IMG/VR virus record: IMGVR_UViG_3300042345_000296
Span: 1 to 31,134 of that record
DNA length: 31,134 nucleotides
Strand: one strand, 5' to 3'
Source of the DNA: a virus
Positions 21,235 through 28,381 of the stretch are shown piece by piece; positions within the stretch are counted from its first letter, which is position 1; each line of letters starts with the position of its first letter. The notes below the pieces were generated by a model. That model had not been told where the DNA came from and did not search any database. It saw only the letters and a list, made by a program, of their open reading frames with translations. A program made the position numbers and the translations under genes.

Positions 21235-21311
21235 GGTGGCTGTCGTCAAGCGGTTAAGACCATGGATTGTGATTCCATTATACGTGGGTTCGATTCCCAC
21301 CAGTCACCCCA
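21235..21311 (+). tRNA. tRNA-His(GTG)
   Basis: Acceptor GTGGCTG/CAGTCAC preceded by an encoded G-1 that pairs with C73, the histidine identity element. Anticodon loop TTGTGAT between TGGA and TCCA. CCA encoded. Confidence 0.96.
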
Positions 21312-21315
21312 AATT

Positions 21316-21391
21316 GCCATAGTAGCTCAGTTGGTAGAGCAACGGATTGAAAATCCGTGTGTCGTTGGTTCGATTCCAACCTTTGGCACCA
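21316..21391 (+). tRNA. tRNA-Phe(GAA)
   Basis: Acceptor GCCATAG/CTTTGGC with one T-T mismatch, anticodon loop TTGAAAA between CGGA and TCCG, CCA encoded. Confidence 0.95.
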
Positions 21392-21396
21392 AAAGG

Positions 21397-21425
21397 TTGA
21401 CAAATAGATTCTTTGATAGTATAAT
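21397..21425 (+). promoter_or_regulatory. Perfect consensus sigma70 promoter
   Basis: TTGACA (21397-21402), 17-bp spacer, TATAAT (21420-21425). It drives tRNA-Ser, starting 11 nt downstream of the -10 box, so transcription would start almost at the tRNA 5' end. Confidence 0.9.
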
Positions 21426-21435
21426 TAAAGCATAA

Positions 21436-21527
21436 GGAGAGGTGCCCGAGAGGCCGAAGGGAGCGGTTTGCTAAACCGTCGAACGTAGAAATATGTTCCG
21501 TGGGTTCGAATCCCACTCTCTCCACCA
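21436..21527 (+). tRNA. tRNA-Ser(GCT)
   Basis: Class II tRNA with long variable arm, acceptor GGAGAGG/TCTCTCC, anticodon loop TTGCTAA between CGGT and ACCG, CCA encoded. Confidence 0.96.
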
Positions 21528-21745
21528 GACCCCGGTTTACACTTTTACGTTATATAAAGTGGGTGATTGTCGCAACCATACAGACACGGTGAGATCATTA
21601 TCGACCGCAAGGCCTGATTTTACGGGCGACTTGAGACACATGATCGGGCAGAAGTGAAACTGACCTAGATGCAAATATCAACGGACAGGGTAACAACTCA
21701 GTTTGGGGCAGAACAGGGAACTGTAGCCAAACACTTTAGAATTTT
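21528..21745 (+). ncRNA. Structured RNA candidate between tRNA-Ser and tRNA-Asp
   Basis: 218 nt, no ORF. CACTTT/AAAGTG (21540-21561), GATCAT/ATGATC (21593-21645) enclosing a smaller pairing, and GTTTGG/CCAAAC (21701-21732) enclosing ACAG-GGAA-CTGT. Co-transcribed with tRNA-Ser from the 21397 promoter if no terminator intervenes; none is seen. No family recognised. Confidence 0.5.
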
Positions 21746-21822
21746 GGCCCGTTAGATCAGTTGGTTAGATCGCATGCCTGTCACGCATGAGGCCAGGGGT
21801 TCAAGTCCCCTACGGGTCGCCA
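21746..21822 (+). tRNA. tRNA-Asp(GTC)
   Basis: Acceptor GGCCCGT/ACGGGTC with a G-T at 2-71, anticodon loop CTGTCAC between CATGC and GCATG, G discriminator, CCA encoded. Confidence 0.96.
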
Positions 21823-21829
21823 TATTTTT

Positions 21830-21906
21830 GCGTCTTTAGTTCAGTGGATCAGAATGCAACGCTACGAACGTTGAGGTCGGAGGTTCGAGTCCTTCAAGGC
21901 GCGCCA
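21830..21906 (+). tRNA. tRNA-Arg(ACG)
   Basis: Acceptor GCGTCTT/AAGGCGC, anticodon loop CTACGAA between CAACG and CGTTG, G discriminator, CCA encoded. On the other strand the FkbH-like gene continues through this tRNA, stop at 21836. Confidence 0.96.
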
Positions 21907-23380
21907 GCCAATCATCTATTTGATTTGCTATCTTATGAATCGTGTTCCTGCTGTATTTTCTCAATGCAGGTAAATCATTTATAGGAGTTCTATTGATAGG
22001 GTGTGTGCTATCATCATTATCTTCATCAGGCATGTACATTATAGTCAGGTTAGGATTATTGATATGTTTCTGCCAAGCATGATATAGATAATCATAACGC
22101 ACATCCTTCTTGAATACATCTGAGTATTTTGGTAACAGTATCAACGCCTTTCGCTGTGTATCTGATAAACGGTTCACGAAATGTGTGATGACGTTATCAA
22201 AATATTCTTTAGTGTGATTCTTTTCAAGAGACCAATACATGCTATAATCGAAAATAAATTCGATGTACGAAGCGAACACAATGATCTTGGGTAATTTCTC
22301 AAAATTATACTGTGAGTGATATAATTTATCAGTGCGAAACAAATCTTCTAGTGGTATATTGTAATAGATTTGATCCATATATCTGCTATATGCGGCGTAT
22401 GCAGGTCCTAAACAATGCATCAAGAACGCGATAGATGGTTCTTTAACTGAAAGATTTTCTTGACCTCTGATGAAGTTTTCTAAAGAGGAATATTCATGTA
22501 CGTTGATATAATCGATATCAGCATGATCTATACAATTGCTACCCAATAACATTTTGTATTTGGATTTCAACAATTGCATACATCGTTGTTCAATATTCAT
22601 GTTCATGACTCTGCAACTAAAAACAAAATTAGTTATAGTGGCTGCGTTTAATAATGAATCACCTTTAGTTTGTATTGAGATATAACCGATCAAACCATAA
22701 TAACCATACTTGTCCCATGCGAATACAGCATAACTTTTTATGTCGTTTCTGAGGATATAATCTGATACTGTGTTTTTAGCAAAGCGACTATTGGTATAGT
22801 TAAGTTGATTGGATTTATTGACTAGTTCTTCTACTCTTTCTTGATATAACAAACAATCATGATTCTCTGCTATCGCTATATTGATATCAGAATCTTTTAA
22901 AAATTCAATATTAGAATCATAAGATTTTCTGATATCTTTCTTTGTTTCTAATATTCTATATTGTTTTGTTTTAGTATTATTTTGGGGTATGGCAAACTCA
23001 TCTATGAATTTGTATGGGTCATTGTACGTAACTATGCCTGGACAATAATATGTTGCTTCATTGAGGTTTATCATATTATCATCGATGAATACAACATCAT
23101 CCGAACGTAACTGACAATCAGATATAATTTGATTTATCCTGTTACCTTTCGGTAGTAGATTGATGCTTGGGAAAACAAAGAGTTCCCAAATATCTAGACT
23201 CTGTAGTTTTTTCTTGATACGATCATGATCGTTTTTAGAACAGATAGAATGTATGATACCATTCTTTTCTGTGTTTTTTATAAATTCGATGATGTCTTGA
23301 TTCGGCGAAGTATCGCCGCCTTCAGTGATACTACCACTCCATAGTACACCATCAAGATCCCAGATAACAAGTTTAACCAT
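21836..23380 (-). CDS. FkbH-like HAD-GNAT protein
   Basis: 514 residues. The N-terminal HAD phosphatase-like domain has VIWDLDGVLWSGS with Asp8 and Asp10, then the SKND and FIDDN motifs. After it comes the FkbH-type GNAT part with ELVNKSNQLNYTNSRF and YYGLIGYISI. FkbH proteins load a glyceryl unit from 1,3-bisphosphoglycerate onto a carrier protein in polyketide and surface-polysaccharide pathways. The C-terminal ~170 residues are unassigned. The last 23 residues (LARLEGLEPPTS...) are read from the antisense strand of tRNA-Arg, so no earlier stop exists. A TAAATA box lies 5 nt before its ATG on the minus strand. Confidence 0.85.
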   Translation of the reverse strand: MVKLVIWDLDGVLWSGSITEGGDTSPNQDIIEFIKNTEKNGIIHSICSKNDHDRIKKKLQSLDIWELFVFPSINLLPKGNRINQIISDCQLRSDDVVFIDDNMINLNEATYYCPGIVTYNDPYKFIDEFAIPQNNTKTKQYRILETKKDIRKSYDSNIEFLKDSDINIAIAENHDCLLYQERVEELVNKSNQLNYTNSRFAKNTVSDYILRNDIKSYAVFAWDKYGYYGLIGYISIQTKGDSLLNAATITNFVFSCRVMNMNIEQRCMQLLKSKYKMLLGSNCIDHADIDYINVHEYSSLENFIRGQENLSVKEPSIAFLMHCLGPAYAAYSRYMDQIYYNIPLEDLFRTDKLYHSQYNFEKLPKIIVFASYIEFIFDYSMYWSLEKNHTKEYFDNVITHFVNRLSDTQRKALILLPKYSDVFKKDVRYDYLYHAWQKHINNPNLTIMYMPDEDNDDSTHPINRTPINDLPALRKYSRNTIHKIANQIDDWLARLEGLEPPTSTFVALHSDPLN

Positions 23381-23385
23381 ACAGA

Positions 23386-23391
23386 TATTTA
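23386..23391 (-). promoter_or_regulatory. TAAATA box 5 nt before the FkbH-like ATG
   Basis: On the minus strand: CTTAACTAAATATCTGTATG. Same string as before the hydroxylase gene at 18782. A transcript from here would start close to the ATG. Confidence 0.5.
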
Positions 23392-23396
23392 GTTAA

Positions 23397-23473
23397 GCCC
23401 AGGTGATGGAACAGGTATACGTGTCTGACTCAAAATCAGAATTTTGTGGGTTCGAATCCCACCTTGGGCACCA
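23397..23473 (+). tRNA. tRNA-Leu(CAA) without long variable arm
   Basis: Acceptor GCCCAGG/CTTGGGC, Leu-type D arm, anticodon loop CTCAAAA between TCTGA and TCAGA. The variable region is only ATTTT (5 nt), where bacterial tRNA-Leu has a 12-15 nt arm. The same shape is found in tRNA-Leu(TAG) at 26651, and both share most bases outside the anticodon arm. Confidence 0.92.
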
Positions 23474-23477
23474 ATAT

Positions 23478-23552
23478 TGGGGATTCGCCAAGCGGTAAGG
23501 CATCGGATTTTGATTCCGACATTCCCAGGTTCGATCCCTGGATCCCCAGCCA
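23478..23552 (+). tRNA. tRNA-Gln(TTG), second copy
   Basis: Acceptor TGGGGAT/ATCCCCA, anticodon loop TTTTGAT between TCGGA and TCCGA, G discriminator, CCA encoded. It looks like a standard bacterial tRNA-Gln, unlike the first copy. Confidence 0.95.
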
Positions 23553-23558
23553 AATAGT

Positions 23559-23587
23559 TTGACAAGTTCCGATGAAACAGTTATAAT
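23559..23587 (+). promoter_or_regulatory. Perfect consensus sigma70 promoter
   Basis: TTGACA (23559-23564), 17-bp spacer, TATAAT (23582-23587), between tRNA-Gln and tRNA-Lys(TTT), 34 nt before the tRNA. Confidence 0.9.
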
Positions 23588-23620
23588 TTTAATAGAATGA
23601 TTGTACATTTGACAGATTAC

Positions 23621-23696
23621 GGGACGTTAGCTCAGTTGGTAGAGCAGTAGACTTTTAATCTATTGGTCACAGGTTCAAATCCTGTACGTCCTACCA
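23621..23696 (+). tRNA. tRNA-Lys(TTT)
   Basis: Acceptor GGGACGT/ACGTCCT with G-T at 1-72, anticodon loop CTTTTAA between TAGA and TCTA, CCA encoded. Just upstream is the 23559 promoter. Confidence 0.95.
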
Positions 23697-23705
23697 TTTT
23701 CAGGA

Positions 23706-23711
23706 TAAATA
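23706..23711 (+). promoter_or_regulatory. TAAATA box 5 nt before an ATG
   Basis: ATAAATA follows tRNA-Lys and precedes ATG 23717 by 5 nt, with no Shine-Dalgarno between. Matches the pattern of the other array genes. Confidence 0.5.
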
Positions 23712-23716
23712 AAAAT

Positions 23717-24481
23717 ATGAGTAAGTTGTTGATCACAAGCGGATGTAGTTTTAGTGAATGTCTATCGTCAAGTATCGATACTTGGCCTCGACATCTCACA
23801 CGTAAATTAGAATCGCATGGTTACGATAAGCATATCAGTTGTGCTATGGGCAGTCAAGGTAATGGATTGATTAGTCGTGGACCAATGTATGAAGTGACCA
23901 AAGCACTGAAGACTCATAAGCCAGAAGACATTCTTGTCGGCATTATGTGGAGCCACAGCAATCGATTTGATTATCGTTGTGAAGACCCTACCGTATTGAG
24001 TTGGGGTCATGAGAACAAGCATCATTGGATGGTGAATCCACGATCATTTGTAGATGGAGCACCCAATAATTGGGTGATCGGTAATCTACATTGGGATAGT
24101 ATAGAATTCTCAACTCATTTGAAGTATTATCATAGTCATATCGGTTCATCAATATTGAGCCTTGAGCATATATTGCGCACTCAATATTTTTTGAAGTTGA
24201 AGAAAGTTCCATATTTCTTTACAGATTTTATAGACTATAATATAGTTGAGAAAGCATTCTTACATGAACCAGAATTGACTTATCTCATGGATGAATTAGA
24301 CAAAGATCAGTATTTACCCGTAACGAGCGAACACGGTTGGTTGATAGAAAATAGCATGACTAAGGAAGAATATCTTAAAGAACATAATGGTTGGCAGTGG
24401 ATTCATCCTAAGACCCATCATCATAAAGAATTCGTAGATAGAGTTATCTATCCTTGGTTGCAGGATAAAAAGTATATATGA
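23717..24481 (+). CDS. SGNH-like hydrolase-fold protein (DUF6071-like)
   Basis: 254 residues. The start at 23717 is chosen because the longer frame begins in tRNA-Lys. SGNH-like blocks: ITSGCSFSE with Ser11 (block I), GSQGNG near residue 45 (block II), MWSHSNRFD near residue 77 (block III), and a C-terminal HPKTHHHKEFVDRVIYPWL (block V region, His-rich). Similar proteins occur widely in marine phages as conserved unknowns. Substrate not known; acyl esters of glycans are typical for the fold. It is one of two SGNH-type proteins in the window, with little similarity to the 15725 gene. Confidence 0.7.
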   Translation: MSKLLITSGCSFSECLSSSIDTWPRHLTRKLESHGYDKHISCAMGSQGNGLISRGPMYEVTKALKTHKPEDILVGIMWSHSNRFDYRCEDPTVLSWGHENKHHWMVNPRSFVDGAPNNWVIGNLHWDSIEFSTHLKYYHSHIGSSILSLEHILRTQYFLKLKKVPYFFTDFIDYNIVEKAFLHEPELTYLMDELDKDQYLPVTSEHGWLIENSMTKEEYLKEHNGWQWIHPKTHHHKEFVDRVIYPWLQDKKYI

Positions 24482-24486
24482 TTTTT

Positions 24487-24562
24487 CTGCCCGTAGTTCA
24501 GGGGATAGAACAACAGCCTTCTAAGCTGTGGGTCGCAGGTTCGAATCCTGCCGGGCAGGCCA
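24487..24562 (+). tRNA. tRNA-Arg(TCT)
   Basis: Acceptor CTGCCCG/CGGGCAG, anticodon loop CTTCTAA between ACAGC and GCTGT, CCA encoded. Confidence 0.95.
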
Positions 24563-24576
24563 TAAAGTGAGGACTA

Positions 24577-25200
24577 ATGAGAGTTAAAGTATACAATGAC
24601 AGCATAATTCATTTGATGTTTCCTAATCAAAAGGAACTCACTATGACTTTATCTAGACCTCAAGAATTCTATGAAAGCAATAATTCAAAGTTGCGTAATA
24701 GAATTTTCACGTATGAACAATTCATAGATCATCATACACAAAAAGACGGGTGTTTTGACTACTTCAGTTTTTGGGGTGGTTTTAATATACCTGGGCATAT
24801 CTTAGAAGACTTCTTTGACGTTTTTGAATTGACCCAACGTGAAGCAGCGGTTAGGAAAATTACTAAGAGATACAAGCGAAAGCCTTACTATCTGATCGGT
24901 ACGTTAGCAAAAGATGATGAGACGATGGTTCACGAACTACTACATGCTCATTATTATTTGGATCCTGTGTATAAACAACAGGTAGATGTGCTAGTGAGGT
25001 CTATGAGTAAGACTCTAAGAGTAGAACTGACCACTGCGTTAAAAACAATGGGTTATGCTAACCATGTGATAACGGACGAAATAAATGCGTACATGGCTAG
25101 TAGTAAATATAAGTACTTAAAAGAGGAATTAGAATTAGATGTTACGAGGGCTGATATGAAGCCATTCGTAGAGTTGATGAAGACAATAATGCGGCGGTAG
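24577..25200 (+). CDS. Putative zinc metallopeptidase (HExxH)
   Basis: 207 residues. The motif MVHELLHAHYY gives a zinc-binding HExxH (His119, Glu120, His123), and a downstream Glu in ITDEINAYMAS (Glu168) could be the third ligand, as in gluzincin-type peptidases. No signal peptide is seen, so it would act in the host cytoplasm or be packaged. The target is unknown. The stop codon TAG (25198-25200) is formed by the first ten bases of tRNA-Gly, overlapping T8-A9-G10. AGGA lies before the ATG. Confidence 0.7.
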   Translation: MRVKVYNDSIIHLMFPNQKELTMTLSRPQEFYESNNSKLRNRIFTYEQFIDHHTQKDGCFDYFSFWGGFNIPGHILEDFFDVFELTQREAAVRKITKRYKRKPYYLIGTLAKDDETMVHELLHAHYYLDPVYKQQVDVLVRSMSKTLRVELTTALKTMGYANHVITDEINAYMASSKYKYLKEELELDVTRADMKPFVELMKTIMRR

Positions 25201-25264
25201 TTTAATGGTAGAATGAGAGCCTTCCAAGCTCACGACAAGGGTTCGATTCCCTTTCGCCGCTCCA
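25191..25264 (+). tRNA. tRNA-Gly(TCC)
   Basis: Acceptor GCGGCGG/TCGCCGC, anticodon loop CTTCCAA between GAGC and GCTC, T discriminator typical of glycine, CCA encoded. Its first ten bases overlap the preceding gene. Confidence 0.96.
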
Positions 25265-25280
25265 AACAAAGGTGAATTTT

Positions 25281-25520
25281 ATGATGGATAGCAAACAAAT
25301 GGCACTACAATATCTCATGGATTCGTGTGATGATATGGCTAGTGCTTGCGAGAAGAATTTAAAGTCGCTCGACAAGAAAAAGACCTTAAGAGATTTAGAA
25401 CGAAATTTTGGTAACTTGCTAGCAAGTATTAAAGAAGTAGTCGAAGCATATAAGTTAGATGAGAACAAAGTTTTTTCCGAAGTAGAGAACTCTATACAAA
25501 AACGCAAAGAATCAATCTGA
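25281..25520 (+). CDS. Small helical hypothetical protein
   Basis: 79 residues, nearly all helical and charged (MALQYLMDSCDDMASACEKN then DKKKTLRDLERNFGNLLASI). It looks like a two-helix coiled coil. AAAGG precedes the ATG; a GTG at 25272 is an alternative. Not recognised. It is followed 6 bases later by the glycosyltransferase-like gene, so the two form a small operon. Confidence 0.65.
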   Translation: MMDSKQMALQYLMDSCDDMASACEKNLKSLDKKKTLRDLERNFGNLLASIKEVVEAYKLDENKVFSEVENSIQKRKESI

Positions 25521-25526
25521 CTTGGT

Positions 25527-26660
25527 ATGAAGATTCTGCGTAAGATAGTCAACATGGATAGTATGCTTTATGATGAGCATAGCCATGACATTTTTGAGAA
25601 ACATGATCATTTCTTTCAACTAGATGATCGCTGGGAATATGTCGATAATATAGAAGACGCAGACATAGTTCCTATATTACCAGCCGGAAAACCTAAACTT
25701 GATAAATGCTCACTTAGATTGAGAGACGATCAAGTACTATGTATGTTGATGTACTATTTGATAGATGATCACCATGATATATCATTTTTTGAAAATGTGC
25801 TAGAATACGCGGGGCATATAGCCAAAAATGTATTGATAGTGCATAAAAATAGTTTATTTAAAAATCATGTTCACGATAACATCGTGCATTATGATTCTAT
25901 GTTTAGTATCACTAAGATGTGTTTTACCGAATATGAAAACTATGATTTTACAGACCGTATTTGGAATCTATATTCACATAATGATACATATCGTTTACCG
26001 GATATAAAAAAGAATCTAACTAAAAAATTTATGTGTCCTACGTATGTCTATCAACCATATACACATGCTAGGATGATCTATAGAGCAAAAGTTAGAGAAA
26101 TCATAGAACCATATAAAGAATATGGTTATGTGAGTACAGATAAAGTCAAATTGATGCCTAATAGTCCGGTGACTGACCTCATGCTGAATAATATGATGAA
26201 TAGTACTACTATACAATGGTATCCGGTCAGCGATGAATTATATAACTCATCCTGTATCTCAGTTGTATGCGAGACTATAACGGGTTTATGCAATGAGGAT
26301 AAAAAATATAATAAAGTTCAATGTGTCACAGAGAAAACACTAGAACCATTGGCAAAAGGTAATTTCATATTACCATTTGGATATCCCGGATTGATACAAG
26401 ATGTATTAGCATATGGGTTCAAATTACCAGAATGGATAGATTATTCATATGACGATTTACATGACATAGATAAACGATTTAACAAGTTCAAAACGATATT
26501 AGATAATTTATTAGGTAACATCTCTGTAGACAGATTACAAAAGTTTTGTGAAAGAGATATAGATATATTAGAACACAATAAACGGGTATTTTACTCTAGA
26601 CCTTATGATAATTTATATGATATAATCTTGAGTAAATACAAAGAATTATTGCCCAGGTGA
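25527..26660 (+). CDS. Glycosyltransferase-like protein
   Basis: 377 residues, not firmly assigned. The C-terminal part contains CVTEKTLEPLAKGNFILPFG followed by YPGLIQDVLAYGFKLPEW and DYSYDDLHDIDKRFNKF. A TEKTxxP motif followed by a glycine-rich turn resembles the acceptor/donor region of exostosin- and fucosyltransferase-like glycosyltransferases common in marine phages. The N-terminal half is a Rossmann-like mixed domain with a run of aspartates and histidines. Its stop TGA lies inside tRNA-Leu(TAG), at the 10-base overlap. The role may be glycan decoration of DNA, virion or host surface. Confidence 0.6.
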   Translation: MKILRKIVNMDSMLYDEHSHDIFEKHDHFFQLDDRWEYVDNIEDADIVPILPAGKPKLDKCSLRLRDDQVLCMLMYYLIDDHHDISFFENVLEYAGHIAKNVLIVHKNSLFKNHVHDNIVHYDSMFSITKMCFTEYENYDFTDRIWNLYSHNDTYRLPDIKKNLTKKFMCPTYVYQPYTHARMIYRAKVREIIEPYKEYGYVSTDKVKLMPNSPVTDLMLNNMMNSTTIQWYPVSDELYNSSCISVVCETITGLCNEDKKYNKVQCVTEKTLEPLAKGNFILPFGYPGLIQDVLAYGFKLPEWIDYSYDDLHDIDKRFNKFKTILDNLLGNISVDRLQKFCERDIDILEHNKRVFYSRPYDNLYDIILSKYKELLPR

Positions 26661-26727
26661 TGGAATTGGTATACGTGTTGGTCTTAGAAGCCAAATTTTG
26701 TGGGTTCGAGTCCCACCCTGGGCACCA
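26651..26727 (+). tRNA. tRNA-Leu(TAG) without long variable arm
   Basis: Acceptor GCCCAGG/CCTGGGC, anticodon loop CTTAGAA between TTGGT and GCCAA, variable region ATTTT. Shares the odd short variable loop with tRNA-Leu(CAA). The preceding gene ends 10 bases inside it. Confidence 0.92.
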
Positions 26728-26739
26728 TTATAAGAGAGC

Positions 26740-28137
26740 ATGATGATAATCACTAGAGATATAATCAATCGTGATATAAAATATTTCGACCGCACACAAT
26801 TAAATTTGCATAAGGATTTTGATTTTGCCGGCTTGTCTAGCATGGTCGATGCATATAAAAATCTATTCATGTCTAAGGGCGCTAGTAAAGGCAAAAGCGT
26901 AGTCATAGGCAATCCTGCTAATACGTCACAGATAGCATTAGTATTAGCATGTGCAGAATTAGGACTCACGATTATGATCGTAGGCAATCCGTTATTGCCG
27001 GGCACTAAACCAGAAGACTATATTCGCATGAGAGGTAATATAGATTCTAAACTAAAAAAATTGTTACCGATAGATTACTTTATATTAGATAATCAGCAAA
27101 GCACAAATAAGTTTGAGGTGTTTAGTGATGTTTGCAGATACACTATTCTTATAGAAAATGAGAAATTAGATTACACCCCTAACAACACGATATATGCAGA
27201 CGATACTACTTTATTGATAAAATGTACTAGTAGCGGTACTACTGGCGAACCTAAAGTACTATCACATACTCATGCATTCATGTATGAATTAGTACATAGA
27301 AATAGCAAGCAATTTTATGGTAATATGGGAATGCTCAGTAATCTTGCGCACGGTAGCAGTATCGCTGTGTATTTTTTACCGGGACTAGTATCTAAAGATG
27401 TAAAAAGTTATTACAACTTACCTAATATTGATCTAGCGACTATATCAAAGATACTACACAATCAAAATGCATCATTAGATCATTTGCTTATTCCTTATAC
27501 AGTGTTCATCGATGATTTTTTTACAACAGATCATAAATTATCAGGTTGTGTGCTACATACTTTAGGTATGATACGCAAGTCTTGGGTGAAAGAATTGTAT
27601 AGCGGCAGGATCAAAGACATAGTTAGTATATTTGGAACTAATGAAACTTCAGGTCCCTTCTTATTGAATAAAGCGTCTGATCCTGAATTCGCTGAAGATA
27701 CATATTTTGAGATAGATGATTTTTATAAATTAAATCTATCAGGTAATTATGGATTAGAAGTCATAATGCCTATATATGAAACCAGTGTGAGGACACATGA
27801 TACTTTCTACAAGCAAGGGAATAAATTTGTGCATGTGGGTAGAAGTAACTTATATCGGATAAATGATTTAGAAATCGATGTCAACAAGTATCAAATAGAA
27901 GTTGATAGATTGATAAAAGGTGAAATAATAGTAGACACAAAGAAAGATAACATCTATCTTGTGATTTGGGAAGATATAGTAGATTTATCTAAAATCGACT
28001 ACATCAATGCCCGTATGAAGAGTGATAGTAATGGATTGCATTTCATATCCAAATATGCAAAGTTAAATTATTCAGATTATCTCAATGGCGTCAAGATCGA
28101 TAGAGAGACGTTGAGGGAATACTTCCGAAATCTTTAA
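26740..28137 (+). CDS. ANL-superfamily acyl-adenylating enzyme
   Basis: 465 residues, a bit short for the family. Core motifs: TSSGTTGEPK at residues 163-172 (A3 phosphate loop), FGTNETSG at 298-305 (A5), RTHD at 351-354 (A7, usually RTGD), VGRSN (A8 region), and LNGVKIDRETL near 453 (A10 with the catalytic Lys). ANL enzymes adenylate a carboxylate with ATP and pass it to a thiol. The substrate is unknown; an aryl, amino or fatty acid is possible. An ATG at 26740 is used, with AGAGAG before it. It lies between tRNA-Leu and a small unknown, near the FkbH-like and glycosyltransferase-like genes. Confidence 0.85.
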   Translation: MMIITRDIINRDIKYFDRTQLNLHKDFDFAGLSSMVDAYKNLFMSKGASKGKSVVIGNPANTSQIALVLACAELGLTIMIVGNPLLPGTKPEDYIRMRGNIDSKLKKLLPIDYFILDNQQSTNKFEVFSDVCRYTILIENEKLDYTPNNTIYADDTTLLIKCTSSGTTGEPKVLSHTHAFMYELVHRNSKQFYGNMGMLSNLAHGSSIAVYFLPGLVSKDVKSYYNLPNIDLATISKILHNQNASLDHLLIPYTVFIDDFFTTDHKLSGCVLHTLGMIRKSWVKELYSGRIKDIVSIFGTNETSGPFLLNKASDPEFAEDTYFEIDDFYKLNLSGNYGLEVIMPIYETSVRTHDTFYKQGNKFVHVGRSNLYRINDLEIDVNKYQIEVDRLIKGEIIVDTKKDNIYLVIWEDIVDLSKIDYINARMKSDSNGLHFISKYAKLNYSDYLNGVKIDRETLREYFRNL

Positions 28138-28146
28138 CCAATTCAC

Positions 28147-28175
28147 TATACATTCTTGTCCGGGCTAGTTATAAT
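28147..28175 (+). promoter_or_regulatory. Sigma70-type promoter
   Basis: TATACA (28147-28152, 4/6 to consensus), 17-bp spacer, TATAAT (28170-28175). Upstream of the 54-residue ORF at 28200. Weaker than the tRNA-array promoters. Confidence 0.5.
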
Positions 28176-28199
28176 ATACACAGTTAATCGGAGAATGTT

Positions 28200-28364
28200 A
28201 TGAAAACGGTTACATTTGAAAACATCTTCAATAAAGAGAGGTTCGAAGTTTTTGGTAAAAAAGATACCAAATTCATCGATGGTATTGAATACTGGAAAGT
28301 ATTTAAGCAAGGTACCAAGCGTGAAGTATTAGTACGCAAGGATTACTTGAAAAAGGTTAAATAA
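28200..28364 (+). CDS. Small conserved-type hypothetical protein (54 aa)
   Basis: 54 residues: MKTVTFENIFNKERFEVFGK, then strand-like FIDGIEYWKVFKQG and VLVRKDYLKKVK. Two-strand plus basic tail suggests a small fold. GGAGA lies before the ATG and a sigma70-like promoter upstream. It resembles short proteins known in T4-like marine phages, but no function is recalled. Confidence 0.65.
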   Translation: MKTVTFENIFNKERFEVFGKKDTKFIDGIEYWKVFKQGTKREVLVRKDYLKKVK

Positions 28365-28381
28365 GAAAGACAGAGGACGAT

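Noticed and set aside
17846-21745. RNase P RNA, tmRNA, 6S RNA or group I intron in the structured blocks
   Set aside because: None of the core motifs of these RNAs was recognised, and no tRNA or protein gene is interrupted.
18477-25555. Minus-strand ORFs inside the tRNAs, with phrases such as RWDSNPQ, WNRTTDLQ, FEPTEHIS, ERESNPC and GTRTHKIW
   Set aside because: These are the familiar false ORFs read from antisense tRNA; no start signal or conservation supports them.
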